Below, in pieces: positions 25,746 through 33,993 of a stretch of 64,000 nucleotides of DNA. The notes below the pieces were generated by a model. It worked only from the letters and a program-made list of their open reading frames with translations, did not search any database and was not told where the DNA came from. Position 1 is the stretch's first letter. Each line of letters opens with the position of its first letter. Source of the stretch: Thermodesulfobacteriota bacterium. Its GTDB lineage: Bacteria > Desulfobacterota_D > UBA1144 > Nemesobacterales > UBA2774. The stretch covers positions 186,001 through 250,000 of the forward strand of contig JBFMCV010000005.1 in NCBI GenBank assembly GCA_040754335.1, written 5' to 3'. A program made the position numbers and the translations under genes.

Positions 25746-25769
25746 AATCCATCAACACCGTGTGGATAG
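25738..25769. promoter_or_regulatory. DnaA boxes upstream of dnaA
   Basis: A perfect TTATCCACA (25738-25746) overlaps the annotated dnaA start, and the inverted CTATCCACA (TGTGGATAG, 25761-25769) lies 14 bp away. The pair fits DnaA autorepression or a second origin sub-region. The rest of 25770-26026 is AT-rich then GC-rich, with no gene. Confidence 0.75.
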
Positions 25770-26026
25770 TTATTTAATCAGTTTTAGAATGTGAATTAAG
25801 CCCCACCCAAATCCGTAGGTTACATCCTAACAGATGCAAAAATATATTGTCAAGTATTATTTTTTTATCTTTAGATTTCCGTTCGTTACGCTCTATAGTT
25901 GAAGATCGGGAGGCATTTTTCGGGAGCGGGCGGTGAGGCTTCCGAAGGGCGCAACCATCTTGCGGAGATTGATATTTTTGACTCCACAAAAAGAGGAATT
26001 TCAGGGCTCGGATCACGGGAGAGCCG

Positions 26027-27310
26027 TTAAACAGGGCTTTTGTCGAGTGAAGCGCGAACGCCTCTTTCGACGTCGACGCGGCTCAGTATGAGGGCGCCCG
26101 CTATAAAGAACACGATGAGAGAAAAAATGCTGAGCCTGCTCGACCCGGCCAGCTGAGCGACCACGGCGAATACGAGGGGCCCGACTATCCCGGCGAACCT
26201 GGAGCTCATGCCGTAGAACCCGAAGAACTCGGCCGTCTTCTCCCTGGGCAGCATAGAGCCGTAGAGTGATCTGCTCAGCGCCTGCGTTCCTCCCTGGACC
26301 GTTCCCACGAGGAAGGCGAGTATGAAGAAGTGGAGTGCCGTCTCCATGAAATAGCTTGCGACCGAGATCACCGTATAGACGAAAAGCCCGAGCATTATCG
26401 AATTCTTTGCGCCTATAAACCTGGCCAGTCTTCCGAATGCGAACGAGAAGGGGATTCCTACGAACTGTGTCATGAGGAGGGCCCCTATGAGTGCGGTCTC
26501 GCTTATGCCTATCTCGGCCCCGTATATAGTCGCCATCTTGATTATGGTCCCTATGCCGTCGTTGTAGATCCAGAAGGCCGCGAGGAATAGGAAGAGATCC
26601 CTGTATTTCCTCAGCTCCGAGAACGTGGCCGAAAGTCTTTTGAAGCCGGCTGTCAGAACGCTGCCGTCTATTTTTTTGCGCTTCGGCACGGGAGGCTCGC
26701 TGACGTTAACGATGAGGGGTATCGTGAAGAGCGCCCACCAAACGGATACGGTGATAAAGGAGATGCGTGTGGCGAGCGCCTTGTCCTCCATGATTTGTAT
26801 TATGCCTATGTCGAGGGCAAGGAGTATCCCTCCCCCGAGGTATCCGAGCGCGTAACCCTTGACGGAGACGCGGTCGATCTCTTCGGGAGCGGCGACGCTC
26901 GGGAGGATCGAGTTGTAGAAGACCTCGGACATGGAAAAACCTATATTCCCGAAAACGAAGAGGAGGGACGCCAGGAGCCAGTCCCCGCTTGTCACGTAGT
27001 AGAGAAGCGCAGTCGAGAATATTCCGATTGCCGCGAATACGAGGAGGAACTTTTTTTTGATCCCCGAGTAATCTGCGACGGCCCCCATTACCGGGGCCAG
27101 AAGCACGGACACGATAAGCGCGATGACGGTCGTATAACCCCAGTACACGGTAGCGGTGTTCCCTGACAGGTTTTCGGCCGCTACCCGGCTGTAATAAACC
27201 GGGAGCACCGCGGAAATGATTATCGTGGCGAACGATGAGTATGCCCAGTCGTAGAGGCACCAGCTCAGGACCTCTTTTTTCTTTTTCTTGACTCCTGCGA
27301 TGTCGGGCAC
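26027..27310 (-). CDS. MFS transporter, UMF1/Atg22-like
   Basis: A 427-residue inner-membrane protein with about 12 hydrophobic helices. The N-terminal motif LSWCLYDWAYSSFATIIISA is typical of the UMF1 (Atg22-related) branch of the major facilitator superfamily, as is the Asp-rich helix near GAVADYSGIKKKFLLVFAAI. The second half has TVQGGTQALSRSLYGSMLP and FFGFYGMSSRFAGIVGPLVF. Members have been linked to amino-acid export, but the substrate here is unknown. It lies upstream of dnaA on the same strand, with 280 bp between them. Confidence 0.87.
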   Translation of the reverse strand: MPDIAGVKKKKKEVLSWCLYDWAYSSFATIIISAVLPVYYSRVAAENLSGNTATVYWGYTTVIALIVSVLLAPVMGAVADYSGIKKKFLLVFAAIGIFSTALLYYVTSGDWLLASLLFVFGNIGFSMSEVFYNSILPSVAAPEEIDRVSVKGYALGYLGGGILLALDIGIIQIMEDKALATRISFITVSVWWALFTIPLIVNVSEPPVPKRKKIDGSVLTAGFKRLSATFSELRKYRDLFLFLAAFWIYNDGIGTIIKMATIYGAEIGISETALIGALLMTQFVGIPFSFAFGRLARFIGAKNSIMLGLFVYTVISVASYFMETALHFFILAFLVGTVQGGTQALSRSLYGSMLPREKTAEFFGFYGMSSRFAGIVGPLVFAVVAQLAGSSRLSIFSLIVFFIAGALILSRVDVERGVRASLDKSPV

Positions 27311-27407
27311 GTTTATTTAACCGGTCTCATTCGGGAGGCTTTATACTTAGACCCGGTTTCAGTCCAGTATTATTATTGGAAACGCATTAAAAGGAAAGAA
27401 ATCCCGG

Positions 27408-27578
27408 ATGATAGGACTCCTTGTTTTTTTTCTCCTGTGGACCCCGCTCTGCCTTCTCATTGTGTTCGGGCTCCCTTTATTTGATCTGGAAAGCAGGCTC
27501 GACCTCGGGCTTATTGTCTGGCTCATCGGGGGGCTCCTCGGGTTTTATTATATTACGGCCAGGAAATGGAGGCAGTGA
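27408..27578 (+). CDS. Small two-helix membrane protein, unknown
   Basis: A 56-residue reading frame starting ATG at 27408 with AAAGGAAAG 10-18 bases upstream. It has a first hydrophobic helix (MIGLLVFFLLWTPLCLLIVF), an acidic loop (LFDLESRLDLG) and a second helix (LIVWLIGGLLGFYYITA) ending in a basic tail RKWRQ. The positive C-terminus and hydrophobic pattern indicate an inner-membrane protein with both ends probably cytoplasmic. No family recognised. The good ribosome site and lack of an overlapping gene support it being real. Confidence 0.6.
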   Translation: MIGLLVFFLLWTPLCLLIVFGLPLFDLESRLDLGLIVWLIGGLLGFYYITARKWRQ

Positions 27579-27630
27579 ATGCTCCCTGAGTCAGCAGCAT
27601 CTTTCATAAAAAGGTAGTTATACCGGCATA

Positions 27631-27677
27631 TTGACAGTAGGCTTTAATTAGATGGTAATCATTCCCAAATGATAATT
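27631..27677 (+). promoter_or_regulatory. Ferritin promoter with Fur-like inverted repeat
   Basis: A perfect -35 TTGACA (27631-27636) with a -10-like GGTAAT (27654-27659) 17 bp later. Overlapping the -10 is an inverted repeat AATCATT (27657-27663) / AATGATA (27668-27674) resembling half-sites of the Fur operator. Iron control of ferritin is inferred. Confidence 0.45.
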
Positions 27678-27779
27678 ACTTGAGATTGAGCTCATTTTAT
27701 GGGATAATTTTAATGATATTCAGGCGCCGAATTATTAAGGTGTCCTAAGTTAAATTACCGACATTCAAAGGAGGCCGGC

Positions 27780-28268
27780 ATGCTCAGCAAGGAAATTCAG
27801 GACGCGCTTAACAACCAGATCAAGAACGAGTACTTCGCTTCATACACCTACCTTTCCATGGCCGCACATTGTGAGTCTATAAACCTGAGGGGTTTTGCGA
27901 AATGGCTCCGGAAGCAGAGCTCTGAGGAGCTCGAGCATGCGATGAGGCTCTTTGATTACGTCATAGACCGCGACGGCCATGTCGTCCTTCAGGCGATAGA
28001 AAAACCCCTGTCCAAATACAAATCCCTCTCCGATATGTTTCAGCAGGTGCTCGACCACGAGAGAGAGGTCACGGGGATGATAAACAAGCTCTACGAGAAG
28101 GCGATAAACGAAAACGACCACGCGACCGCCGTAGAGCTCCACTGGTTCATACACGAGCAGGTGGAAGAGGAAAAGAACGCGACCGAGATCCTGGACAAGC
28201 TTAAATTCGCGGGGGATAACAGCTCCGCAATTCTGCTCCTCGACGGTCAGCTGGGACAGAGGGGCTAA
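27780..28268 (+). CDS. ftnA: Non-heme ferritin
   Basis: Iron-storage four-helix bundle that forms a 24-mer and oxidises Fe(II). The 162-residue length is standard. Ferroxidase ligands are visible: Glu in NEYFASYTYLSM (about 17), Glu and His in SEELEHAMRLFDY (about 50-53), Glu in DHEREVTGMI (about 94), and the Gln/Glu site in HEQVEEEKNATEI (about 126-130). The ATG has AAAGGAGG about 7-14 bases upstream. A Fur-like inverted repeat overlaps the presumed promoter. Followed after 13-37 bp by a DsbA-fold gene, perhaps in the same transcript. Confidence 0.95.
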   Translation: MLSKEIQDALNNQIKNEYFASYTYLSMAAHCESINLRGFAKWLRKQSSEELEHAMRLFDYVIDRDGHVVLQAIEKPLSKYKSLSDMFQQVLDHEREVTGMINKLYEKAINENDHATAVELHWFIHEQVEEEKNATEILDKLKFAGDNSSAILLLDGQLGQRG

Positions 28269-28305
28269 CGCCCTGCGGCAGGTGAGGGCCTCTGGCTCCG
28301 GTACA

Positions 28306-28926
28306 GTGAATAATGTGCCGTTAAACTTCCAGTTCTGGTATGATCTCGCAAGCCCGTACTCATATATTTCAGTAATGAGGATAGAGAGCCTCTGTTCCGT
28401 GGCCGGAGTCGAGGCCGAATGGAAACCCTTCCTGCTGGGTCCGATTTTCAAGAGACAGGGATGGGATACCTCCCCCTTTAATATCTACGGGGCGAAAGGG
28501 AGGTACATGTGGCGCGATATCGAGCGCCTCTCCGCCAAATACGGGATACCGTTCCGCAAGCCCTCTGGATTTCCGAGGAACGGGGTTCTCGCATCGAGGG
28601 TCGCCATTGCTTCGGAATCACAGGTATGGCGGAGGAGTTTTTCGAAACTCGTTTTCACCGCTAATTTCGCCGAGGACAGGGATATTTCGGACGAGGCAGT
28701 GATCTCCTCGATACTCGGCTCGCTCGGCGAAGAGCCCGCGCGTGTTATCAGAAGTGCCCTTTCGGACGAGAATAAAGGGAAGCTAAGAGAGAGTACGGAA
28801 GAGGCTGTCGCGCTCGGCATTTTCGGCGCCCCGAGCTTCGTTTCGGGGGACGAGGTCTTCTGGGGGAACGACAGGCTCGAAGACGCCATCGAATGGCAGA
28901 GAAGTCTCGGGGAAGAGTCCCGCTGA
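28306..28926 (+). CDS. 2-hydroxychromene-2-carboxylate isomerase-like DsbA-family protein
   Basis: Thioredoxin-fold protein of the HCCA isomerase/GST-kappa branch. The motif FQFWYDLASPYSYISVMRI places the catalytic Ser where DsbA proteins have Cys, and no CxxC is present. The middle helical domain contains MWRDIERLSAKYGIPFRKPS, and the cis-Pro region is GIFGAPSFVSGDEVFWGNDR. The best start is uncertain: the GTG at 28306 (MNNVPLNFQF, 206 residues) fits family N-termini, while a GTG at 28282 would add eight residues. Members isomerise glutathione-dependent intermediates in aromatic degradation, and the real substrate is unknown. Confidence 0.82.
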   Translation: MNNVPLNFQFWYDLASPYSYISVMRIESLCSVAGVEAEWKPFLLGPIFKRQGWDTSPFNIYGAKGRYMWRDIERLSAKYGIPFRKPSGFPRNGVLASRVAIASESQVWRRSFSKLVFTANFAEDRDISDEAVISSILGSLGEEPARVIRSALSDENKGKLRESTEEAVALGIFGAPSFVSGDEVFWGNDRLEDAIEWQRSLGEESR

Positions 28927-29062
28927 AAAGTTTATAGAGAAGCACCCCCTAATAGATTCGTTTCCAGAACCATCTAATCGACCCGGGTCATACACCGTTC
29001 GGAATTTTCCCTGTCACCCGTATCCTCGGCTGATTGAAATGGTCATCCTGTACTTTTAATAT

Positions 29063-31105
29063 ATGGATGAGACTGATTTACTTAATGCTCGCCGCGCCGC
29101 GCTTTTGTTTAATGGAGGTTTTGGAGAAAGCGGGCTCTCAAGCCGCGCGGAGAAACGGAGAAACGGATTGGAGAAGAAAGCAGGAGCGGACCCTTGCGGT
29201 CAAGATGACGAGAGGGCGATTCGGATAATAATGGAGGGGACGGCCGGCGAGACCGGAGAGGGGTTTTTCAAGTCACTCGTGAAGAACCTGGCTATGGCGC
29301 TCAATACGAGAGGCGCGTGGGTGACCGAGTATCTCAACGAATCGAAGAGGCTAAGCTCGCTCGCTTTCTGGCTCTCGGGGGAATGGGTGGAGGAGTACGT
29401 GTACGATATATCGGGTACGCCCTGCGAGCTCGTGGTGGAGAAAAAGGATATTTTTCTCGTACCGGAGAACGTCATAGAGCTTTTCCCGCGTGATCCCGAT
29501 TTGAAACCCATGGGCGCCGTCAGCTATATGGGTGTGCCGCTACTCGACACCGACGGGAGCGTGCTCGGGCACCTTGCTGTGCTCGATTCGAAGCCGATGC
29601 CCGACGAGTCCCGGGTGCGCACGATATTCAGGATATTCGCTTCGCGGGCTTCCGCCGAGCTCAGGAGGCTCCGGGCTGAATCGGAAGTGAGGGAGCGGGA
29701 GGAAAAGCTTGGGCGGCTCGTCGACAGCGCTATGGACGCCATCATCGAGCTAAACAACATGCTGGAGATCAATATGATGAACCCGGCCGCGGAGAAGCTT
29801 TTCAAATCCCGATCACCCGAGAGAAAGGGGAAGAGCTTTCTCGAATACCTTGCGGACGGGAGCGGTGAAAAGCTCAAGGGGCTCATTGCCGAGCTTGCGC
29901 TCCTTCCCGAAGGGAGGAGGTACATCTGGGTCGCCGGGGGGCTTACGGGCATGCAGGCGGACGGCGTATTATTTCAAGCCGAAGCTACTATCTCGCAGTT
30001 CGAGATGGGGAGGAAGCGGTTCTATACGGTGATATTAAGGAACATCAACGAGCGTCTCGAGGCGGAGCAGAGGATAAAGCAGCTTGCCTGGGAGGCCGAC
30101 TATCTCCGCGAAGAGATAAGCTCACTAGAGAATTTCGGAGAAATCGTGGGCGAATCCAAGGCGCTCAGGGCTGTGCTCAGGAACGTGCTCCAGGTTGCGG
30201 GGACGGATGCGACAGTGCTTATCTATGGAGAGACCGGGACGGGGAAGGAGCTCATAGCAAGAGCCATACACGCGGAGAGCGGCAGAAGAGACAAGCCGCT
30301 CATAAGGGTGAACTGCGCGGCCATACCTGCGACATTGATCGAGAGCGAGTTCTTCGGTCACGAGAAGGGGGCCTTCACCGGCGCGACCGCGAAGAGGGAG
30401 GGGAGGTTCGCTCTCGCTTCGGGCGGCACTATATTTCTCGACGAGATCGGAGAGCTGCCGCTCGAGCTGCAGTCAAAGCTACTGCGCGTGCTACAGGAGG
30501 GGGAGTATGAGCCCGTCGGGAGCTCCCAAACAAGGAAAACGGATGTGCGTGTGATCGCGGCCACGAACAGGGATCTGCGTCGGGCTGTGAAGGATGGGAA
30601 ATTCCGTGAAGACCTTTACTACCGGCTGAGCGTGTTTCCGCTAGAGCTTCCGCCCTTGAGGGAAAGAGGGGACGACGTTATCAAGCTCGCGCGGATATTC
30701 GCCGAAAAGTTCGCAAAGAGGATGGGTATGACTCTTAATCCGTTTACACAGGCGGAGATCGATGGAATGATGTCATACAGATGGCCCGGCAACGTGAGGG
30801 AGCTTCAGAACGTGATCGAGCGCGCGGTGATCACTTCGAGTAAGGGACATTTGAATCTCGAGCGCGCCCTTCCTCAAACCGGGGAGGCGTCGGCGAGGGA
30901 GTCGCCGGCCGCGGATCGGCTTCAGGGAAAGCGCATACTTACACAAATGGAAATGGACGAGTTGGAAAAACGGAATATCGCCGCCGCCCTCGAACAGACA
31001 GGCTGGCGCGTCTCGGGCGAGAACGGCGCGGCAAAGCTACTCGGTATGCCGCCGACAACGCTTGCCTCCCGCATCAAGGCGCTCGGGATTACGCGCCTCA
31101 GATAA
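29063..31105 (+). CDS. Sigma-54-dependent transcriptional activator (GAF-PAS-AAA+-HTH)
   Basis: Bacterial enhancer-binding protein, 680 residues. A charged N-terminal segment (1-55) precedes a GAF-like sensory domain (about 60-205), a PAS domain (about 210-335), a coiled linker, and the AAA+ domain (about 360-595) with Walker A GETGTGKE, the sigma-54 contact loop GAFTGA, Walker B GGTIFLDEIGELPLELQ and the R-finger region YYRLSVFPLELPPLRER. The C-terminal Fis-type helix-turn-helix is GAAKLLGMPPTTLASRIKAL. The domain order resembles FhlA/NorR-like sensors. The target promoters are unknown; a GG-N10-GC element occurs upstream of the OsmC gene at 33217. The start lacks a clear ribosome site, so the N-terminus is uncertain. 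Confidence 0.9.
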   Translation: MDETDLLNARRAALLFNGGFGESGLSSRAEKRRNGLEKKAGADPCGQDDERAIRIIMEGTAGETGEGFFKSLVKNLAMALNTRGAWVTEYLNESKRLSSLAFWLSGEWVEEYVYDISGTPCELVVEKKDIFLVPENVIELFPRDPDLKPMGAVSYMGVPLLDTDGSVLGHLAVLDSKPMPDESRVRTIFRIFASRASAELRRLRAESEVREREEKLGRLVDSAMDAIIELNNMLEINMMNPAAEKLFKSRSPERKGKSFLEYLADGSGEKLKGLIAELALLPEGRRYIWVAGGLTGMQADGVLFQAEATISQFEMGRKRFYTVILRNINERLEAEQRIKQLAWEADYLREEISSLENFGEIVGESKALRAVLRNVLQVAGTDATVLIYGETGTGKELIARAIHAESGRRDKPLIRVNCAAIPATLIESEFFGHEKGAFTGATAKREGRFALASGGTIFLDEIGELPLELQSKLLRVLQEGEYEPVGSSQTRKTDVRVIAATNRDLRRAVKDGKFREDLYYRLSVFPLELPPLRERGDDVIKLARIFAEKFAKRMGMTLNPFTQAEIDGMMSYRWPGNVRELQNVIERAVITSSKGHLNLERALPQTGEASARESPAADRLQGKRILTQMEMDELEKRNIAAALEQTGWRVSGENGAAKLLGMPPTTLASRIKALGITRLR

Positions 31106-31114
31106 ATCGTGTAT

Positions 31115-32080
31115 CTAGAACGTGAGCCTGCTCCCCACGGCGAGCGGGTTCACCACCTCGTCGCCGAAGGCGTTGATTAAAGCGTGGACTGCGCGCCACC
31201 CAGTGCAGTGCCCCGGAATTATCAGCTTGAAGCCGAAGTTTTTGAGGGCAGCTACGGTATCGCCGATGAACTCCTCGTTGGGATAGACGAGGTGGAGTCC
31301 GCCCGCGAGCGCATAGAGGGGGACGTCCGGGAACAGCTCACGCGAGTGCGTGCAGATATTGACGATCCCTGCGTGCGAGCAGCCGGTGAATATCGCAATG
31401 CCCTTCCCCTTGATGATCGCCGCCATAAAACGCTCTTCAATTACCAGCGGGTCGGGCTCCCACTCGCCCGTATCCCTGAGCCGCACCTGGTTCTCGAGTC
31501 CCCTCTCGAAGCTTCTCCTGGGGATTTCGCCGCTAAGATAAAAAGCGCCGCCTAGGATTTCCTCAGGCCCGGCCGAATATGCTATTGTCAGTCCCGCGCG
31601 TTCAAGCTCGTCCGGCGCGGGCACATCCTGAAGCGGCAGTATGCTTCCGTCACTGAGACGGTCTGCCCGTTTGACAAATGCACCCGGGTGTACGTGAAGC
31701 GGGATCGGGCTCCCAGCGTTTCGTCTCCGTATAAGCTCTGCCGCCTTCAGAAGGCCCTCTGAGTGATCGAAGTGGCCGTGAGAGAGCACGAGCGCATCGA
31801 CATTGCCGAAATCGAACCCGGTCTGCCGGGCGTTTCTCTCTAGAGTGTAGGGGTCGGGGCCCGCATCGAAGAGGACGGTCCGCGTTTCTCCCTCGATATG
31901 CGCTGTTACTGCGAGGCATATCCCGTGCTGGGCTATAGAGAGCGATTCGCCCGCCATCTCCTTCATGCCCGCGTCCATCAGAACGCGGAGCTCAGGCGTG
32001 AAGTAGGCGGGGCGAGTCGAAAGCATGTCCGCCGTATTGTCGACCAAGACATCTACCGAAATTTCGTCTGCCGTTCTCAT
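31115..32080 (-). CDS. MBL-fold metallohydrolase
   Basis: Metallo-beta-lactamase-fold hydrolase, 321 residues. The signature LSHGHFDHSEG gives the HxHxDH metal ligands; the following conserved blocks are FTGCSHAGIVNICTH (third His) and IIPGHCTGWRA (last His). This order matches the subgroup annotated with methanopterin-related dihydropterin synthase (MptE-like) proteins, but it is found in many bacteria without that pathway. The substrate is unknown. It converges with the sigma-54 activator and lies about 90 bp downstream of the methyltransferase gene on the same strand. Confidence 0.85.
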   Translation of the reverse strand: MRTADEISVDVLVDNTADMLSTRPAYFTPELRVLMDAGMKEMAGESLSIAQHGICLAVTAHIEGETRTVLFDAGPDPYTLERNARQTGFDFGNVDALVLSHGHFDHSEGLLKAAELIRRRNAGSPIPLHVHPGAFVKRADRLSDGSILPLQDVPAPDELERAGLTIAYSAGPEEILGGAFYLSGEIPRRSFERGLENQVRLRDTGEWEPDPLVIEERFMAAIIKGKGIAIFTGCSHAGIVNICTHSRELFPDVPLYALAGGLHLVYPNEEFIGDTVAALKNFGFKLIIPGHCTGWRAVHALINAFGDEVVNPLAVGSRLTF

Positions 32081-32169
32081 CTTCTGGCTTCCCGACCGTA
32101 CGCACGGCGCAACCGGCCTGGGTCAAACTTTTCCTGATGACCCCTGACTGTGATGAGACTAATAATAAA

Positions 32170-32958
32170 CTACGGTTTGCGGGCATAGAAGTTCACGCCC
32201 TGCACATAGAGGTCTTTCGAGACCTTGATTTCAGCCGTCGTGTTCCTGAAGCAATCGAAGCGCTCGGTGACCTCGCAGTCGGCGAATCCGGCGGATTCCG
32301 CTATCACGGGCAGCTCCTTTTCTGTGAGCGCTCCTCCTATACACGCCGCCCAGAGATCGGGGTTGCCCCTCGCGTCTAACTTGAGCTCCCTTTGCACGAC
32401 GACGTCCCCGAGGAAAAGTCTTCCTCCGGGTTTGAGCACGCGGTGAATTTCCCTGAAGACAATCTCCTTGTCCGGTGCCAAGTTCACAACGCCGTTCGAA
32501 ATAACTACGTCGATGCTGCCGTCCTCTACCGGAAGCTCTTCGAAGACCCCCTCTCTGATTTCGACTATGCCGGAGAGGCCGGCTTCACTCGCTCCCTCAC
32601 GTGCGCAGGCGCGCATCGCCTTCGTCATGTCCACGCCGATCGCTTTCCCCGCAGGTCCGACGCGCTTTGCCGCAAGGAGTAAATCCATACCTGCCCCGCA
32701 TGCGTGGTCGAGCACGGTCTGTCCTCTTTCTATTCTTCCAATCCTGTGCGGGTTGGCCACGCCGGCAAACCGCGCTGTGCTGATTTCTGGGAGCGCGTCC
32801 AGCTCGTCCCTGTCATATTTTAGATAATCGCATGCGTACACAGGTCCCCTGTGGAAATGGAAATCGCCCCCCGGGTCGCGCGCTACCCTGTCGTAAGTCT
32901 CGTAGACGCGTTCCCTCAAATATTCGGTATCGAAACCTATCGGACATCTGACAGCCAT
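32170..32958 (-). CDS. SAM-dependent methyltransferase, ArsM-like but missing one key Cys
   Basis: Class I methyltransferase of 262 residues. SAM-binding motif DHACGAGMDLLLAAKRVG, then GVDMTKAMRACAREG, LPVEDGSIDVVISNGVVNL, PDKEIVFREIHRVLKPGGRLFLGD and WAACIGGALTEKELPVIAESAG. The whole series tracks arsenite methyltransferase (ArsM). In ArsM the block corresponding to SNGVVNL normally reads SNCVxNL and that Cys binds As(III); here it is Gly. The later Cys (AACIGGA) and Cys residues near the N-terminus (VRCPIG, YACDYL) are present. It may therefore methylate another substrate, or arsenic by a modified site. No ars genes are adjacent. Confidence 0.75.
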   Translation of the reverse strand: MAVRCPIGFDTEYLRERVYETYDRVARDPGGDFHFHRGPVYACDYLKYDRDELDALPEISTARFAGVANPHRIGRIERGQTVLDHACGAGMDLLLAAKRVGPAGKAIGVDMTKAMRACAREGASEAGLSGIVEIREGVFEELPVEDGSIDVVISNGVVNLAPDKEIVFREIHRVLKPGGRLFLGDVVVQRELKLDARGNPDLWAACIGGALTEKELPVIAESAGFADCEVTERFDCFRNTTAEIKVSKDLYVQGVNFYARKP

Positions 32959-33100
32959 TTGAAGCCTCCTTGTATATTTTACGGGTTATCTCTGCAATGA
33001 CCGTGCCGAAGTCTCGGGTTCAGATGTTTGCAATGACTGCAATCAGTTATGAATGTTTGATGAGCGAGATAAAGTAGCGATTTTCGGATACTCGCGGAAA

Positions 33101-33148
33101 TTCACGAATAATAATTACGAGATCTCGTAAATTACGAAAATTCGTGAA
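33101..33148. promoter_or_regulatory. Nested inverted repeats in the divergent OsmC/methyltransferase spacer
   Basis: An exact 16-bp palindrome TTACGAGATCTCGTAA (33115-33130) is embedded in an outer pair, TTCACGAAT (33101-33109) and ATTCGTGAA (33140-33148), almost concentric with it. This looks like a two-dimer operator controlling either of the two divergent genes. The rest of 32959-33284 has no gene. Confidence 0.55.
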
Positions 33149-33216
33149 AAATTCGAATTCGGGAAATATCCCTCTAACCCCTTGTTATCTTTAAACAATT
33201 ATGACTTATTCAAAAC

Positions 33217-33231
33217 TGGCACACGCCGTGC
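33217..33231 (+). promoter_or_regulatory. Candidate sigma-54 (-24/-12) promoter of the OsmC gene
   Basis: TGGCAC (33217-33222) with GG and GC exactly ten bases apart (GG 33218-33219, GC 33230-33231). The -12 part CGTGC deviates from TTGCA. The site is also a small inverted repeat (GGCAC/GTGCC), so the promoter reading is tentative. A sigma-54 activator gene is 2 kb away. Confidence 0.35.
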
Positions 33232-33284
33232 CGTTAGCCCAACAGTTCTGAAAAACAAAAATCTAAAATAAGGAGGTAAGTAAA

Positions 33285-33866
33285 ATGTCAGAACAAACAG
33301 CTTTAAAAGATCAGTCGGATACGGTTTTAAATGGGGTCAACGTCACGAAGTTGTTTGACGCCATGGAGTTGATAAGCGGAAACGCGGAGATCGCGAAGTT
33401 CAAATTCCGCAACAGGAACAGGTGGATAAACGGCGGCCTCAACCGGTCGAGCATAGACGGTTTTTACGGAGCGCTCGAGGAGCAGAGGAGGGAGACACCC
33501 TTCTTGCTCGATAACGACGAGCCGCCTGTGCTTCTGGGTGAGGACAGGGGTGCGAACCCGGTAGAGCAGGTTCTTCACGGTCTTGCCGGGTGCATCACGA
33601 CCACCCTCGTATATCACGCCGCCGCCAAAGGGATAAGGATCGACGAGATGGAGACCTCTTTCGAGGGCGACCTCGATATAAGAGGGCTTCTCGGACTCCC
33701 GGGCGCTAAGAGGAGGGGATACGAGGAGATCAGGGTAACTGTGAAGGTGAAGGCCGACGCGTCTAAGGAAGAGATCGAAGAGCTAGTGAAGCTCGCCGAG
33801 AGACGCTCGCCCGTTTACGACATAGTCACTAACCCTGTACCTGTAAAGGTAACGGTTGAACTGTGA
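33285..33866 (+). CDS. OsmC family protein
   Basis: A 193-residue member of the OsmC/Ohr superfamily. A disordered or helical N-terminal part (1-55) precedes the OsmC core. The first redox Cys lies in EQVLHGLAGCITTTLVYHAA (about 106). The second Cys expected in the SPVYD region is absent (RRSPVYDIVTN). It is thus the one-Cys type often called OsmC-like rather than a canonical hydroperoxidase. Start supported by AAGGAGG about 8 bases upstream. Followed by a strong terminator. Upstream are nested palindromes and a sigma-54-like element. Confidence 0.88.
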   Translation: MSEQTALKDQSDTVLNGVNVTKLFDAMELISGNAEIAKFKFRNRNRWINGGLNRSSIDGFYGALEEQRRETPFLLDNDEPPVLLGEDRGANPVEQVLHGLAGCITTTLVYHAAAKGIRIDEMETSFEGDLDIRGLLGLPGAKRRGYEEIRVTVKVKADASKEEIEELVKLAERRSPVYDIVTNPVPVKVTVEL

Positions 33867-33873
33867 ACCGAAT

Positions 33874-33929
33874 GCGCGGCTGCGCTTCTTCCTCGTATCC
33901 CGGAGGAGGCGCAGCGCGCAGTCGTTTTT
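33874..33929 (+). terminator. Rho-independent terminator after OsmC gene
   Basis: GCGC-GCTGCGC (33874 onward) pairs with GCGCAGCGCGC ending near 33919, extended by TTCCTC/GAGGAG, and followed by GTCGTTTTTAT. Confidence 0.8.
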
Positions 33930-33947
33930 ATATCCGGGGTTCCTCCG

Positions 33948-33973
33948 TATAATATTCATGCATATGCATGAAT
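33948..33973. promoter_or_regulatory. -10 box followed by a perfect 20-bp palindromic operator
   Basis: TATAAT (33948-33953) is directly followed by ATTCATGCATATGCATGAAT (33954-33973), which is identical to its own reverse complement. The expected transcription start falls inside the palindrome, the classic position for a repressor operator. The next gene starts 20 bp downstream. No clear -35 was seen, because the OsmC terminator lies just upstream. Confidence 0.65.
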
Positions 33974-33993
33974 AAGCCTGGGAGGTAATTCAA

